NCBI RefSeq assembly: GCF_008086165.1
Contig: NZ_VSKL01000003.1
Span: forward strand, 1 to 64,000
Source of the DNA: Algorimicrobium algoritergicola
GTDB lineage: Bacteria; Bacteroidota; Bacteroidia; Flavobacteriales; Flavobacteriaceae
Direction: 5' to 3'
DNA: 64,000 bases
The notes beneath the pieces were generated by a model. It made no database searches and had not been told where the DNA came from. It worked only from the letters and a program-made list of their open reading frames with translations. The position numbers and the translations under genes are program-made. Positions 6,730 through 15,014 of this stretch are shown one piece after another. Position 1 is the first letter of the stretch, and every line of letters starts with the position of its first letter.

Positions 6730-9700
6730 ATGAAACAGGTTTTTTTTAGTATTCTTTTTATGTATTCATGTGCTTTCGCTTTTGCGCAGAATACGGATAG
6801 CCATTATGAACAATGGTTATCGTTGATTTTAAAAGGTGACCAAGCCATCAAGGAGCAACAAACAGATAGTGCTCAATTTTACTACTTAAAAGCCAAGGAT
6901 TTTTCAGCTATTAACTTATTGGACCATCCCGTTTATATGTATTCCTTGGATCGGCTGATTTCAAATGCAATACCGCTACATCTTGAGGAACAGACTAAAA
7001 ATTATTTAAAGGATGTTGAAACAAGAACCAATACTATTTATGGAGCTTCTCATCCATTTAGCAATTATGTTTCAGATTCATTAATGGACGTTCAAGCGTA
7101 TTTATCTGGTAAAAAAAGCCTCGTAAATGATTATTATAATGAATTAGATAATCAATTTGAAGCTCAAGATAAAAATAACAAAGCTATTGCACCATTTGCG
7201 AAAGAATTAGCGCTTTATAGTTTCATGATTAGCGAAAACCAAAATGCCCAATACTATTTTCAATCTTGGGAACCACATGAAAACACGGGCTATGAAGCTT
7301 ATAAGGACATTCACCTTCTCTGTAATCTGAACCATTCAAATACATTATTTGACGCCAATGAAAACGAAGAAGCACTTTCCTATATTATTAGAGCCTATAA
7401 AATTATGGAAACGGATTCGGTGCTTGAAAAGCGTTTTGGTATTAATATTCGTGACAAGCTTTTTAATTATTTTAGAGATATTAAAGATTATGAACTAGCT
7501 TGTTATTATGCCATAAATCTGTCAGATCATTACAAAAACACATTTGGCAAAACCAGTAATGAATATGTCTATATCTTAAATGAGTTAGCCTACAGTCATG
7601 GCATGCAAAAAAATGATGAACTTGCTAATGTCTATTACAGTCTGGCTTTGCATATAATGCTCACTAATTTAGATAAGGAGTTTTCAAGTTACCCTGGGAT
7701 TAAGGATAACTATATATACAGCCTACAAATTCAGAATAAACCAGAGGATATTTTAGAATTCTACAAGAAAGAAATACTCTTTTTTACAGCTTCTAAAGTC
7801 TTTAACGAAAATTATATAAGAGCTTTAAAAGACTACAAAGAACTAGTAGATATTGGAAATGATGACATAGAAATTATACGAATTTTGAATCTGGAAATAG
7901 ATTACTACAATCATAAAAATCTTTATGAAAGTGATTTTATTAAAGCCGTTTTTAAATTAGCGGGTTTGTATGTGTTTTATTCTGAAAGTAATAAAGTGGA
8001 TCAAATCCTTGATAAAAACAGAACTAACTTAGAGTTAGCATTAAAAAATTCAGATTATAATGCTGGTGAGTTTTATCGTTCCATGGTTGTTTTTGAAAAT
8101 TCTCGAACCAATGGGGATACCATGGTATCGAAAAAAAGAATGTTAGAATACAGTAATAACGCTGTTTCTTATTTTGAAAAAACTAATACCGATTACAGCT
8201 ACTATTCTAATTTAATGATATTAAGAGCATTCGCTATTTGGGCATTAGAAGGAAATTCAAAAGGTCTTGACGCTTTTTATAGCCATAAGCAACAACTGGA
8301 AAACCGTGGACTAACCCAAACCGAAGATTATGCCAGTATGCTTTTTTTAATGACCGAACTTACAGAAGGCACAGATAAAAACAAGCAAGATTTAGAACTT
8401 ATAGAGTCGGCCATGGCAATAAGCAGAACACTAAATCTTGAAAATTCTGCAAACTATAACAGCATGCGAAGCAAATACGCATCTCTATTAGTTAAGACAG
8501 GTAAAACTGCAGATGCTGTTCCATATTATAAAGCAACCTATGATTTCCATATTAGCAGATTAGATAGTGAAGCGGTAGTAAAAAGTAGCACGGCCCAAGA
8601 ATTTAAAATAGATCAAACGGTTTTAGACTTTTTTAGTGAAATTCAATTTATAAATTATCAACTAAATGGTGCGGATGAAGTCCTATTAGACAAAGCCATA
8701 GAAGCCTCCTTACTAACAAAAAATTTGACGCTAAATATTTCGGGAAACATTCTTAACCAACTCCGAAACTTGGAGGATGAATATGTTACCCAAAGCATAA
8801 AAGCACACACAGAATTGGCCTATCTTCAACTCTATTTAATGGATCTTTATAATAAAAAAGATGATGGTGAAAACAGTGAAAAATTGCGACTTTTGGAAAT
8901 AAATCTGGATAAATCATATTCAGAGCTTATATCCAGTTATTTTGAAAACCATGATGAAAAGCTTATTACACCTATTAACTATAAAAATTTCAAATTAGAT
9001 ACCAATAGTACCTTTATAGATTATTCTAGAATTAAAGACACAGAAGACAATTTCAGTTATTTAGCTTATGTGTATTCGGCTAAATGGTCTCAACCTAAAT
9101 TGGTTTATATTGGTTCAGAAGACGCCATTAATAGTATTTTAAACAAAGGCGATCTAAAAAACTTAAGCTATAATACCAGAGGATCTGAAGGTACTAGTAT
9201 GAATACAGCAACAGTTGGTAAAGAACTTTATACCTTACTTTGGGAACCATTGCTTCCATTTTTAGAAAAAAACACAGAAATAAATTATTCGCTTTCTGGT
9301 ATTTTAAACAAAATTCCTATGGCAACGCTTCAAGATTCGGAAGGCCAACTCTTATTGGAAAAATATAAACTCCATCAAATATCAAATGCCTCGGTATTAA
9401 CCACCTCGACCAAAGTGGAACCAACAATTAATAATTTAACCATTTATGGTGGTATTGATTATGATACGCAACGCACGCTAAATTTAACCAATAAATTTAG
9501 TTATTTAAAAGGCACAAAGGACGAAGCTTTAGCTATTAAAGCCATAATACCAAATGCTACCATACTGGCCGACAAAGAGGCAAGTGAGTCTAATTTTAGA
9601 AACCTTTCAGGCAAATCACCAAGCATTTTACATGTGGCCACCCATGGGTTTTATTTTGATTATGATGAAGCACCAAAAGGTGATTTTGGCAGTAACTTAA

Positions 9701-10134
9701 AAACAGTAAAGAATCCGTTAAAGCGGACTGGTTTATTATTAGCAGATGGTAATGAAGGTATTAATGGCATTTATCAATCTGGTTTTAAACAACAAACAGA
9801 TGGTGTTTTAACCTCATTAGAAATTGCTTATATGGATTTGCGTCAAACAGATTTAGTTGTTTTAAGTGCCTGTGAAACCGGCTTGGGAGATATTGATGGT
9901 GCTGAAGGCGTTTATGGTTTACAACGCGCTTTTAAAATGGCTGGTGTGGACCTTATATTAATGAGTCTTTGGGAAATACCAGATAAAGAAACAAAAGAAT
10001 TCATGACCTATTTCTACACAGAATGTCAAGCCAAAAAAGATGTGAGACAAGCTTTTAGAAATACGCAATTACACATGAAGAATTTATATAAAGATAATCC
10101 TGAAAATTGGGCTGCCTTTATTTTGGTGGAGTAA
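6730..10134 (+). CDS. TPR-CHAT protein (caspase-like peptidase domain)
   Basis: 1134 residues with a signal peptide (cleavage near AFAQ, residue 20). A long helical region follows, rich in TPR-like repeats (about 25-750), then a CHAT domain (about 800-1134). The CHAT dyad is intact: His972 in HVATHGF and Cys1048 in LSACETG, followed by the family's GVYGLQRAFKMAGV and SLWEIPD segments. CHAT proteins are caspase-like cysteine peptidases or inactive scaffolds; the exported location implies a periplasmic or surface role. ATG 6730 starts the signal peptide. Three unknown genes follow in the same direction with short gaps (58 and 35 bases before the first two), so they may form one operon. Confidence 0.85.
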   Translation: MKQVFFSILFMYSCAFAFAQNTDSHYEQWLSLILKGDQAIKEQQTDSAQFYYLKAKDFSAINLLDHPVYMYSLDRLISNAIPLHLEEQTKNYLKDVETRTNTIYGASHPFSNYVSDSLMDVQAYLSGKKSLVNDYYNELDNQFEAQDKNNKAIAPFAKELALYSFMISENQNAQYYFQSWEPHENTGYEAYKDIHLLCNLNHSNTLFDANENEEALSYIIRAYKIMETDSVLEKRFGINIRDKLFNYFRDIKDYELACYYAINLSDHYKNTFGKTSNEYVYILNELAYSHGMQKNDELANVYYSLALHIMLTNLDKEFSSYPGIKDNYIYSLQIQNKPEDILEFYKKEILFFTASKVFNENYIRALKDYKELVDIGNDDIEIIRILNLEIDYYNHKNLYESDFIKAVFKLAGLYVFYSESNKVDQILDKNRTNLELALKNSDYNAGEFYRSMVVFENSRTNGDTMVSKKRMLEYSNNAVSYFEKTNTDYSYYSNLMILRAFAIWALEGNSKGLDAFYSHKQQLENRGLTQTEDYASMLFLMTELTEGTDKNKQDLELIESAMAISRTLNLENSANYNSMRSKYASLLVKTGKTADAVPYYKATYDFHISRLDSEAVVKSSTAQEFKIDQTVLDFFSEIQFINYQLNGADEVLLDKAIEASLLTKNLTLNISGNILNQLRNLEDEYVTQSIKAHTELAYLQLYLMDLYNKKDDGENSEKLRLLEINLDKSYSELISSYFENHDEKLITPINYKNFKLDTNSTFIDYSRIKDTEDNFSYLAYVYSAKWSQPKLVYIGSEDAINSILNKGDLKNLSYNTRGSEGTSMNTATVGKELYTLLWEPLLPFLEKNTEINYSLSGILNKIPMATLQDSEGQLLLEKYKLHQISNASVLTTSTKVEPTINNLTIYGGIDYDTQRTLNLTNKFSYLKGTKDEALAIKAIIPNATILADKEASESNFRNLSGKSPSILHVATHGFYFDYDEAPKGDFGSNLKTVKNPLKRTGLLLADGNEGINGIYQSGFKQQTDGVLTSLEIAYMDLRQTDLVVLSACETGLGDIDGAEGVYGLQRAFKMAGVDLILMSLWEIPDKETKEFMTYFYTECQAKKDVRQAFRNTQLHMKNLYKDNPENWAAFILVE

Positions 10135-10192
10135 TTCTATTTTTAAATAACAGCCGTAAAGTTTCTAATAAATTCCAAAAATTGCTAATAAA

Positions 10193-10780
10193 ATGATAAG
10201 AATAAAGCATATTTTAGTAATCACATTCCTTCTTACAGCTAGTAAAATAGCTTCTCAAGATTTATTTTTTGAATCTACTTGTGATTGTATTAGTAAAATT
10301 GAAAACCATTCAAATGAAAGTAAACTGGTTAATCAAACTAAAGCATGTTTAATTCAAGCAACAACTACTCAACCCGAAGCCGTTAAAAGAATTTTACAAG
10401 ATTATTTGGCTAAAAACCCAGACAAAAATAAGGAGTTTGCTGAAGAAAATACGTCTGAGATATTATCCGAAGAACTCAAAAAAAAGTGTCCTGTCTTTGC
10501 GCAAATTGATACGCAATTAAGATTAGACCGCGAGAATTCTGAAAACATCATCAAAACCGTTGCCAATGACATATGCATTGAGCTAAAAAAACAGTCTAAT
10601 TTAACAAAAGAAATTGCCAATTCTATTCGAGATAAAAGTGTCAAAAAATATCTGGTTAGTATTTATGGCCAATATAATCTTAAGGATCAGGTGGAATTTA
10701 AAAAATTTAAAAATGATTTGAAATCAGAACTTATGAAACAGTGTGATATTAAAAAATTGTTTAATGGAACGAAGTCATAA
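10193..10780 (+). CDS. Exported protein of unknown function with a duplicated Cys-containing module
   Basis: 195 residues with a signal peptide (MIRIKHILVITFLLTASKIASQ). The mature part appears to hold two copies of one module. The first runs from CDCISKIENHSN to EELKKKCPVF (about 31-104), the second from DICIELKKQSN to ELMKQCDIKK (about 128-190). Each begins with a Cys near its N-end and closes with a K-rich K-C turn. I do not recognise the family. It lies 58 bases after the TPR-CHAT gene and could be its partner or substrate; that is a guess from position only. Confidence 0.6.
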   Translation: MIRIKHILVITFLLTASKIASQDLFFESTCDCISKIENHSNESKLVNQTKACLIQATTTQPEAVKRILQDYLAKNPDKNKEFAEENTSEILSEELKKKCPVFAQIDTQLRLDRENSENIIKTVANDICIELKKQSNLTKEIANSIRDKSVKKYLVSIYGQYNLKDQVEFKKFKNDLKSELMKQCDIKKLFNGTKS

Positions 10781-10815
10781 AGAAATCTCACACTATTTAA
10801 AACACCAATTGCTTT

Positions 10816-11781
10816 ATGCTATATATAAAATTCAACATACAAGACACAGCCAAGTTTGCCGATTTCCAAGATTTATACAATCACATGATTGCCATCAGGC
10901 AACCAGGTTTTCAAGAAGACGAAGGCCCTAATTTTGACTGGGATAGTATGACCAAAGAAGAAGTAGATGTTGCATTAGTAGAACTCAATGATTTTTTAGA
11001 TACCAGCCCAGAAGTGCTTCGATACAATAAACTCATTCCTGATTATGCGAAAGAATATCTAGAAAAGTACGTAGAACTTGATAATAAAAAATTAGAATCA
11101 CTAGGTATTCATAATGTCATATCGGTCTTTAATTATTTGGAATATGGTTTTGAGGTAGATATGGATAAATTGGAAAAGTCAAATGAGCAATATGGGATTG
11201 TGGAGTTTTCAACAGGTAACTATCCTTTTGGTGGTATAGAGCGTTTTTTAATAACATTACGGGCGTTTAATATAATACCACTTGAATGTTTTGATGGATT
11301 TGAAGTGTGCGAAATTACTTGGCATTCCAACTTTGAGTATGAAATGATTGCACAACCTAAAAAAACTAAAAAACTAAAATCGAAAAACACCAACGAAAAT
11401 CCCGACAATCCAAAACAACGACATGGTTGTGTAACAGCCTGGCTAATTTTAATGATTGTAGTCAATTCATTAACGGCATTATCCTATCTTTTAGCAGGCA
11501 ATTCCGTTTCTGAAAATTTCCCAAATGGCGTATCTAGTTCCATGCTAATTATTCTGGCACTTTTAGGTATTGCTAATGTTATTTTTGCTGTATTATTATT
11601 CCAATGGAATAAAATTGGCTTTTGGGGATTTCTTACCACTAGTATTATTGTTTTAGGTGTAAATTTAAGTATTGGAATTAGCCTTGGCAGTTCATTATTA
11701 GGATTACTTGGTGTGGTGGTATTATATGCTGTATTTCAAATTAAAAAGGACACGGTTCCGGCTTGGAATCATTTAGAATAA
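10816..11781 (+). CDS. Unknown protein with soluble N-terminal domain and four-helix membrane C-terminus
   Basis: 321 residues. The first approximately 190 residues form an acidic soluble domain (FDWDSMTKEEVDVALVELND near 36-55; ERFLITLRAFNIIPLECFDG near 141-160). A lysine-rich linker (KKTKKLKSKN) follows, then about four hydrophobic segments (TAWLILMIVVNSLTALSYLL; SSSMLIILALLGIANVIFAV; GFWGFLTTSIIVLGVNL; GLLGVVVLYAVFQI). The soluble domain should be cytoplasmic, because there is no signal peptide. No family is recognised. It follows the previous gene by 35 bases in the same direction. Confidence 0.6.
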   Translation: MLYIKFNIQDTAKFADFQDLYNHMIAIRQPGFQEDEGPNFDWDSMTKEEVDVALVELNDFLDTSPEVLRYNKLIPDYAKEYLEKYVELDNKKLESLGIHNVISVFNYLEYGFEVDMDKLEKSNEQYGIVEFSTGNYPFGGIERFLITLRAFNIIPLECFDGFEVCEITWHSNFEYEMIAQPKKTKKLKSKNTNENPDNPKQRHGCVTAWLILMIVVNSLTALSYLLAGNSVSENFPNGVSSSMLIILALLGIANVIFAVLLFQWNKIGFWGFLTTSIIVLGVNLSIGISLGSSLLGLLGVVVLYAVFQIKKDTVPAWNHLE

Positions 11782-11827
11782 TTCTAACCATTTACAACAA
11801 TACTTAACCACTTATTATAGTTTAAAA

Positions 11828-12316
11828 ATGATTCACTTAATAGTAGGAAATACAGGTTCAGGAAAAACAACATATGCTTCTGAATTGAAATTAGAAACAA
11901 ATGGTATTATTTTCTCCATTGATACTTGGAATAAAACGCTATTTCTTGATGATAAGCAACGAGATGACGGATTGGAATGGTTTTTAGAAAGAATAGAAAG
12001 GGCCGAAAAAATAATTATGAGTTTAGTTGATCAATTAGAAAATGCAAACACAGATACCATTTTAGATTTGGGCTTCTCGAAATTTAAACATCGGGAAAAA
12101 TTTAGAATATTTGCTATAGAAAAGGGGTTCGAAACGCAAACACATTTTTTAGATATTCCAAAAGCAACACGACTACATCGTATATTGCAACGGAATTTAG
12201 ATAAAGGAGATACATTTGAATTTGAAGTCAGTCAAGAAAATTTCAATTTTATGGAACGTTGGTTTGAAAAACCAAACGCAAAAGAAATGACTAACGGAAT
12301 AATTATTACGGAATAA
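11828..12316 (+). CDS. AAA/zeta-type P-loop kinase-like ATPase
   Basis: 162 residues. A Walker A motif GNTGSGKTT lies at residues 7-15, right at the N-terminus, and an acidic LDLGFSKFKHR segment near 77-87 occupies the Walker B-like place. A lid-like basic stretch (PKATRLHRILQRN, about 115-127) is typical of small nucleoside or zeta-toxin-like kinases of the AAA_33 type. The substrate is not evident. It is separated by 13 bases from the downstream serine hydrolase gene, so the two are probably co-transcribed. Confidence 0.75.
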   Translation: MIHLIVGNTGSGKTTYASELKLETNGIIFSIDTWNKTLFLDDKQRDDGLEWFLERIERAEKIIMSLVDQLENANTDTILDLGFSKFKHREKFRIFAIEKGFETQTHFLDIPKATRLHRILQRNLDKGDTFEFEVSQENFNFMERWFEKPNAKEMTNGIIITE

Positions 12317-12329
12317 AACCACCCACATC

Positions 12330-13478
12330 ATGACTAAATATATTTTACTGCTCTTATCATTTATAGTGTTAAGCTGTAATAATAAACCGAAACAAGTTGT
12401 TAAAATTAAAAACAACAAGGATGTAATTGCACAAGTAATAGACAGTCTTGCCGGTAAAATGGTTCAAGATTCGCTAATAAACGCCGCGTCTATTGCCGTT
12501 TTTTACAACGGAAAAGAATACATCCAACATTATGGCGAACTAGAAAAAGGAAAAGGCAACACGCCTACAAATAAAACCATTTACGAAATTGGCTCCTTAA
12601 GTAAAGTACTAACTGGCACCTTGATGGCGCAAGCTGTTTTGGAGAATAAAATAAGTTTGAATGATGATATTACCAAATACCTCAACGACGATTATCCTAA
12701 TTTAAGTTATGAGAACCATCCCGTAAAAATCAAACATGTTTTAACACATACGGCAGGATTGCCTAATATGCTGCCTCTTGAAATGAATGCAATTATGGGT
12801 GATTTTTTGAATTATGAAACACCAGCAAACATAAATACCGTTTTAGAGAATTACAATCAAACAAAATTCTTCCAGGATCTTCACAGCATTAAAATTGATA
12901 CCATTCCCGGTTATAAATATGCATACTCCAGCGCCGGAACCGAATTATCAGCACACATATTAGAAACTGTTTACAAAACCAATTTTGAAGATTTGTTAAA
13001 AAAATTCTTTTCTGAAAAAGTAGGCATGACACACACAAAAATTAACTTAAATGACTCTGAATTATCTCAATTAGCAGTTGGGTATCATGTGGACAATCCA
13101 ATTATAACATCGCCAATGGGTAAACTACCTTGGGGCGCAGGGGGAAATATAAAAACAACGGTTCCGGATATGATGAAATTTGTGCAATATCAGCTTAAAA
13201 ATGATGCTATTGTTCAAGAATCTCACAAATCCGTGTTTCAATATAACGATGAATTTGGTCTTGGGTATTTTTGGAATATTGATAAATCCAACGATACATT
13301 AGGAACACAATTCACACATCATGGAGGTGTGCCAAGGTCACAGTGTTATATGTATATAATTCCGGAACACAATATGGGCGCTTTTATTATTACCAACCAA
13401 AGCGGTATGAATACGGCTCCAAAAATGCTAGCCGTTTTGAATCCTGTTTTTGATGAACTTATTCAGAAATCCAAATAA
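12330..13478 (+). CDS. Serine hydrolase lipoprotein (class C beta-lactamase-like)
   Basis: 382 residues with a lipoprotein signal (LLLLSFIVLSC, lipid-bearing Cys16). Catalytic motifs are SLSK at 89-92 (Ser89, Lys92), YAYSSAG near 197-203 (Tyr in the YxN position) and HHGGVPR near residue 328 (HxG box). The enzyme probably acts in the periplasm on peptides, esters or cell-wall fragments; lactamase activity cannot be inferred. It belongs to the same superfamily as the cassette gene at 4608 but is clearly a separate lineage, with lipidation and an HHGG box. Confidence 0.82.
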   Translation: MTKYILLLLSFIVLSCNNKPKQVVKIKNNKDVIAQVIDSLAGKMVQDSLINAASIAVFYNGKEYIQHYGELEKGKGNTPTNKTIYEIGSLSKVLTGTLMAQAVLENKISLNDDITKYLNDDYPNLSYENHPVKIKHVLTHTAGLPNMLPLEMNAIMGDFLNYETPANINTVLENYNQTKFFQDLHSIKIDTIPGYKYAYSSAGTELSAHILETVYKTNFEDLLKKFFSEKVGMTHTKINLNDSELSQLAVGYHVDNPIITSPMGKLPWGAGGNIKTTVPDMMKFVQYQLKNDAIVQESHKSVFQYNDEFGLGYFWNIDKSNDTLGTQFTHHGGVPRSQCYMYIIPEHNMGAFIITNQSGMNTAPKMLAVLNPVFDELIQKSK

Positions 13479-13666
13479 AATTAAAACGGGAATAATTTAT
13501 TCACATTAAAACCCAAATAAAGCCCATTTTCACCCCATCTTTTTTGACTAAAAAGTATAATTACACCATAAATTTCTTCAATAGTATTATAAATTAATAG
13601 CTTAAAATTCCTACTCTAAAACTGTAAAAATTAAGTATCTTCATAACAATTAAAAAAAAAGAAATT

Positions 13667-14299
13667 ATGAAAAAATTTAATTTAATGATGCTTGCGCTAA
13701 CGCTTTTTGCAGCAATTGGTATGCAGGCGCAAGAACAGATGGAAACTAAAGATTCTAAATTTAACATTTTAGCTTCTGGTGGTATTGGTTATGGTATTAT
13801 GGATAATGATAATGCCCCAAATTACAACATGAATAGTAATACGGGAGATTTATTACTGAATTACCGTGTTCATTCAAAATTTGGGATAGCAACAGGTGTT
13901 GGATTTAATCAATTAAGTGGAAACGGTTTTAATGCTATTGGTAATTTTTACCACGAACGTTTTTTAGTCAGAATTCCTTTATTAATAACATTTGACAAAC
14001 AAGTCGCAGATAAATTCAGCATAATTGGGCATTTGGGGCCTTATGCTCAAAATGTTTTTAAAGATGAGTATTCATTTAACCTAGCGAAAATTGAAGATGT
14101 TTATGACGGTTGGAATTTCGGATTTCAATTAGGTCTTGGTTTTGTGTACCAAATAGAACCGCATTTTGGTATCGGAATAAATTACACGGGTCAGTCGGAT
14201 TTTACTAAACTAGAAACGAAAAACAGTGTGGTTTTCAATGACGAACAAAAACTAAAGAACTTAAATACGTTCGGTTTAATTTTACAATTTAATTTATAG
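13667..14299 (+). CDS. Outer-membrane beta-barrel protein
   Basis: 210 residues with a signal peptide ending MQAQ (residue 22). The rest alternates polar and hydrophobic residues in strands (FNILASGGIGYGIM; KFGIATGVGFNQLSG; WNFGFQLGLGFVYQI) and ends in LILQFNL, a pattern of eight-stranded OmpW/OmpX- or PorT-like barrels. The gene stands alone, with a TATCTTCA box (13636-13643) as a weak promoter candidate and a strong terminator just downstream. Confidence 0.7.
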   Translation: MKKFNLMMLALTLFAAIGMQAQEQMETKDSKFNILASGGIGYGIMDNDNAPNYNMNSNTGDLLLNYRVHSKFGIATGVGFNQLSGNGFNAIGNFYHERFLVRIPLLITFDKQVADKFSIIGHLGPYAQNVFKDEYSFNLAKIEDVYDGWNFGFQLGLGFVYQIEPHFGIGINYTGQSDFTKLETKNSVVFNDEQKLKNLNTFGLILQFNL

Positions 14300-14336
14300 A
14301 ATTTCAAACCATTTACTATTATTTTTATATAATATA

Positions 14337-14366
14337 AACCACTTCTTAAACGAAGTGGTTTTTTTA
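14337..14366 (+). terminator. Rho-independent terminator after the beta-barrel gene
   Basis: AACCACTTC (14337-14345), loop TTAAAC, GAAGTGGTT (14352-14360), followed by a run of T. Confidence 0.85.
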
Positions 14367-14524
14367 TGAATTAAATTTAGGTAACGCTTCGTAGCGAAGT
14401 TAAGTCACTAATTTGTTAGCTTTGAATGATGTGAAATTTAATTTTAGTAATCATGCTGTGACTTAAAAAACACAAACTTTTTTAAAAATAAAGTTTATAA
14501 AACTAAAAACTAAAGCAATGGAAA

Positions 14525-14896
14525 ATGAAAACAACACCAAAACATAATGAACGCGTGGCCAACATGACATTTGCTTCCGTATTTCCGCATTATATTACAA
14601 AAGTGGAAAAGAAAGGCCGAACAAAAGAAGAGTTGTATCAAGTAATTGGTTGGTTAACCGGATTTGATGAAAAGAAATTAGAAATACTTATTGATGAAAA
14701 AGTTACGTTTGAAACATTCTTTAATAAAGCAACACTAAATCCAAATGCAGAACTCATAACAGGTGTAATTTGTGGTTACCGCATTGAAGAAATTGATAAC
14801 CAATTAACAAAACAAGTCCGTTATTTAGATAAATTAATAGATGAGTTAGCGAAGGGTAGAAAAATGGATAAAATATTACGTAAAACAAACGTTTAA
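14525..14896 (+). CDS. DUF2200 family protein
   Basis: 123 residues, cytoplasmic. Sequence typical of DUF2200: HNERVANMTFASVFPHYITK (about 7-26), KGRTKEELYQVIGWLTGFDE (about 30-49), then an acidic and hydrophobic segment ending in GYRIEEI. The family is widespread but its role is unknown to me. The gene stands alone between a terminator upstream and a bidirectional terminator shared with the convergent adhesin gene. Confidence 0.8.
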   Translation: MKTTPKHNERVANMTFASVFPHYITKVEKKGRTKEELYQVIGWLTGFDEKKLEILIDEKVTFETFFNKATLNPNAELITGVICGYRIEEIDNQLTKQVRYLDKLIDELAKGRKMDKILRKTNV

Positions 14897-14957
14897 TTTA
14901 GTTAAAAATAGAAGGACATCATGAAAAAATTTGACATCTTTTTTCAATCTAAAAAAG

Positions 14958-14988
14958 AAAAAGCCAAAACATGATGTTTTGGCTTTTT
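14958..14988. terminator. Bidirectional terminator between convergent genes
   Basis: AAAAAGCCAAAAC (14958-14970), loop ATGAT, GTTTTGGCTTTTT (14976-14988). A-rich and T-rich flanks make it usable for DUF2200 on the plus strand and for the large adhesin on the minus strand. Confidence 0.85.
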
Positions 14989-15014
14989 AATATAGAATTT
15001 GACTAATTCAATTC

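Noticed and set aside
14922-14975. A 17-codon frame (MKKFDIFFQSKKEKAKT) before the bidirectional terminator
   Set aside because: It runs into the terminator hairpin and has no support beyond an ATG; probably a chance frame.
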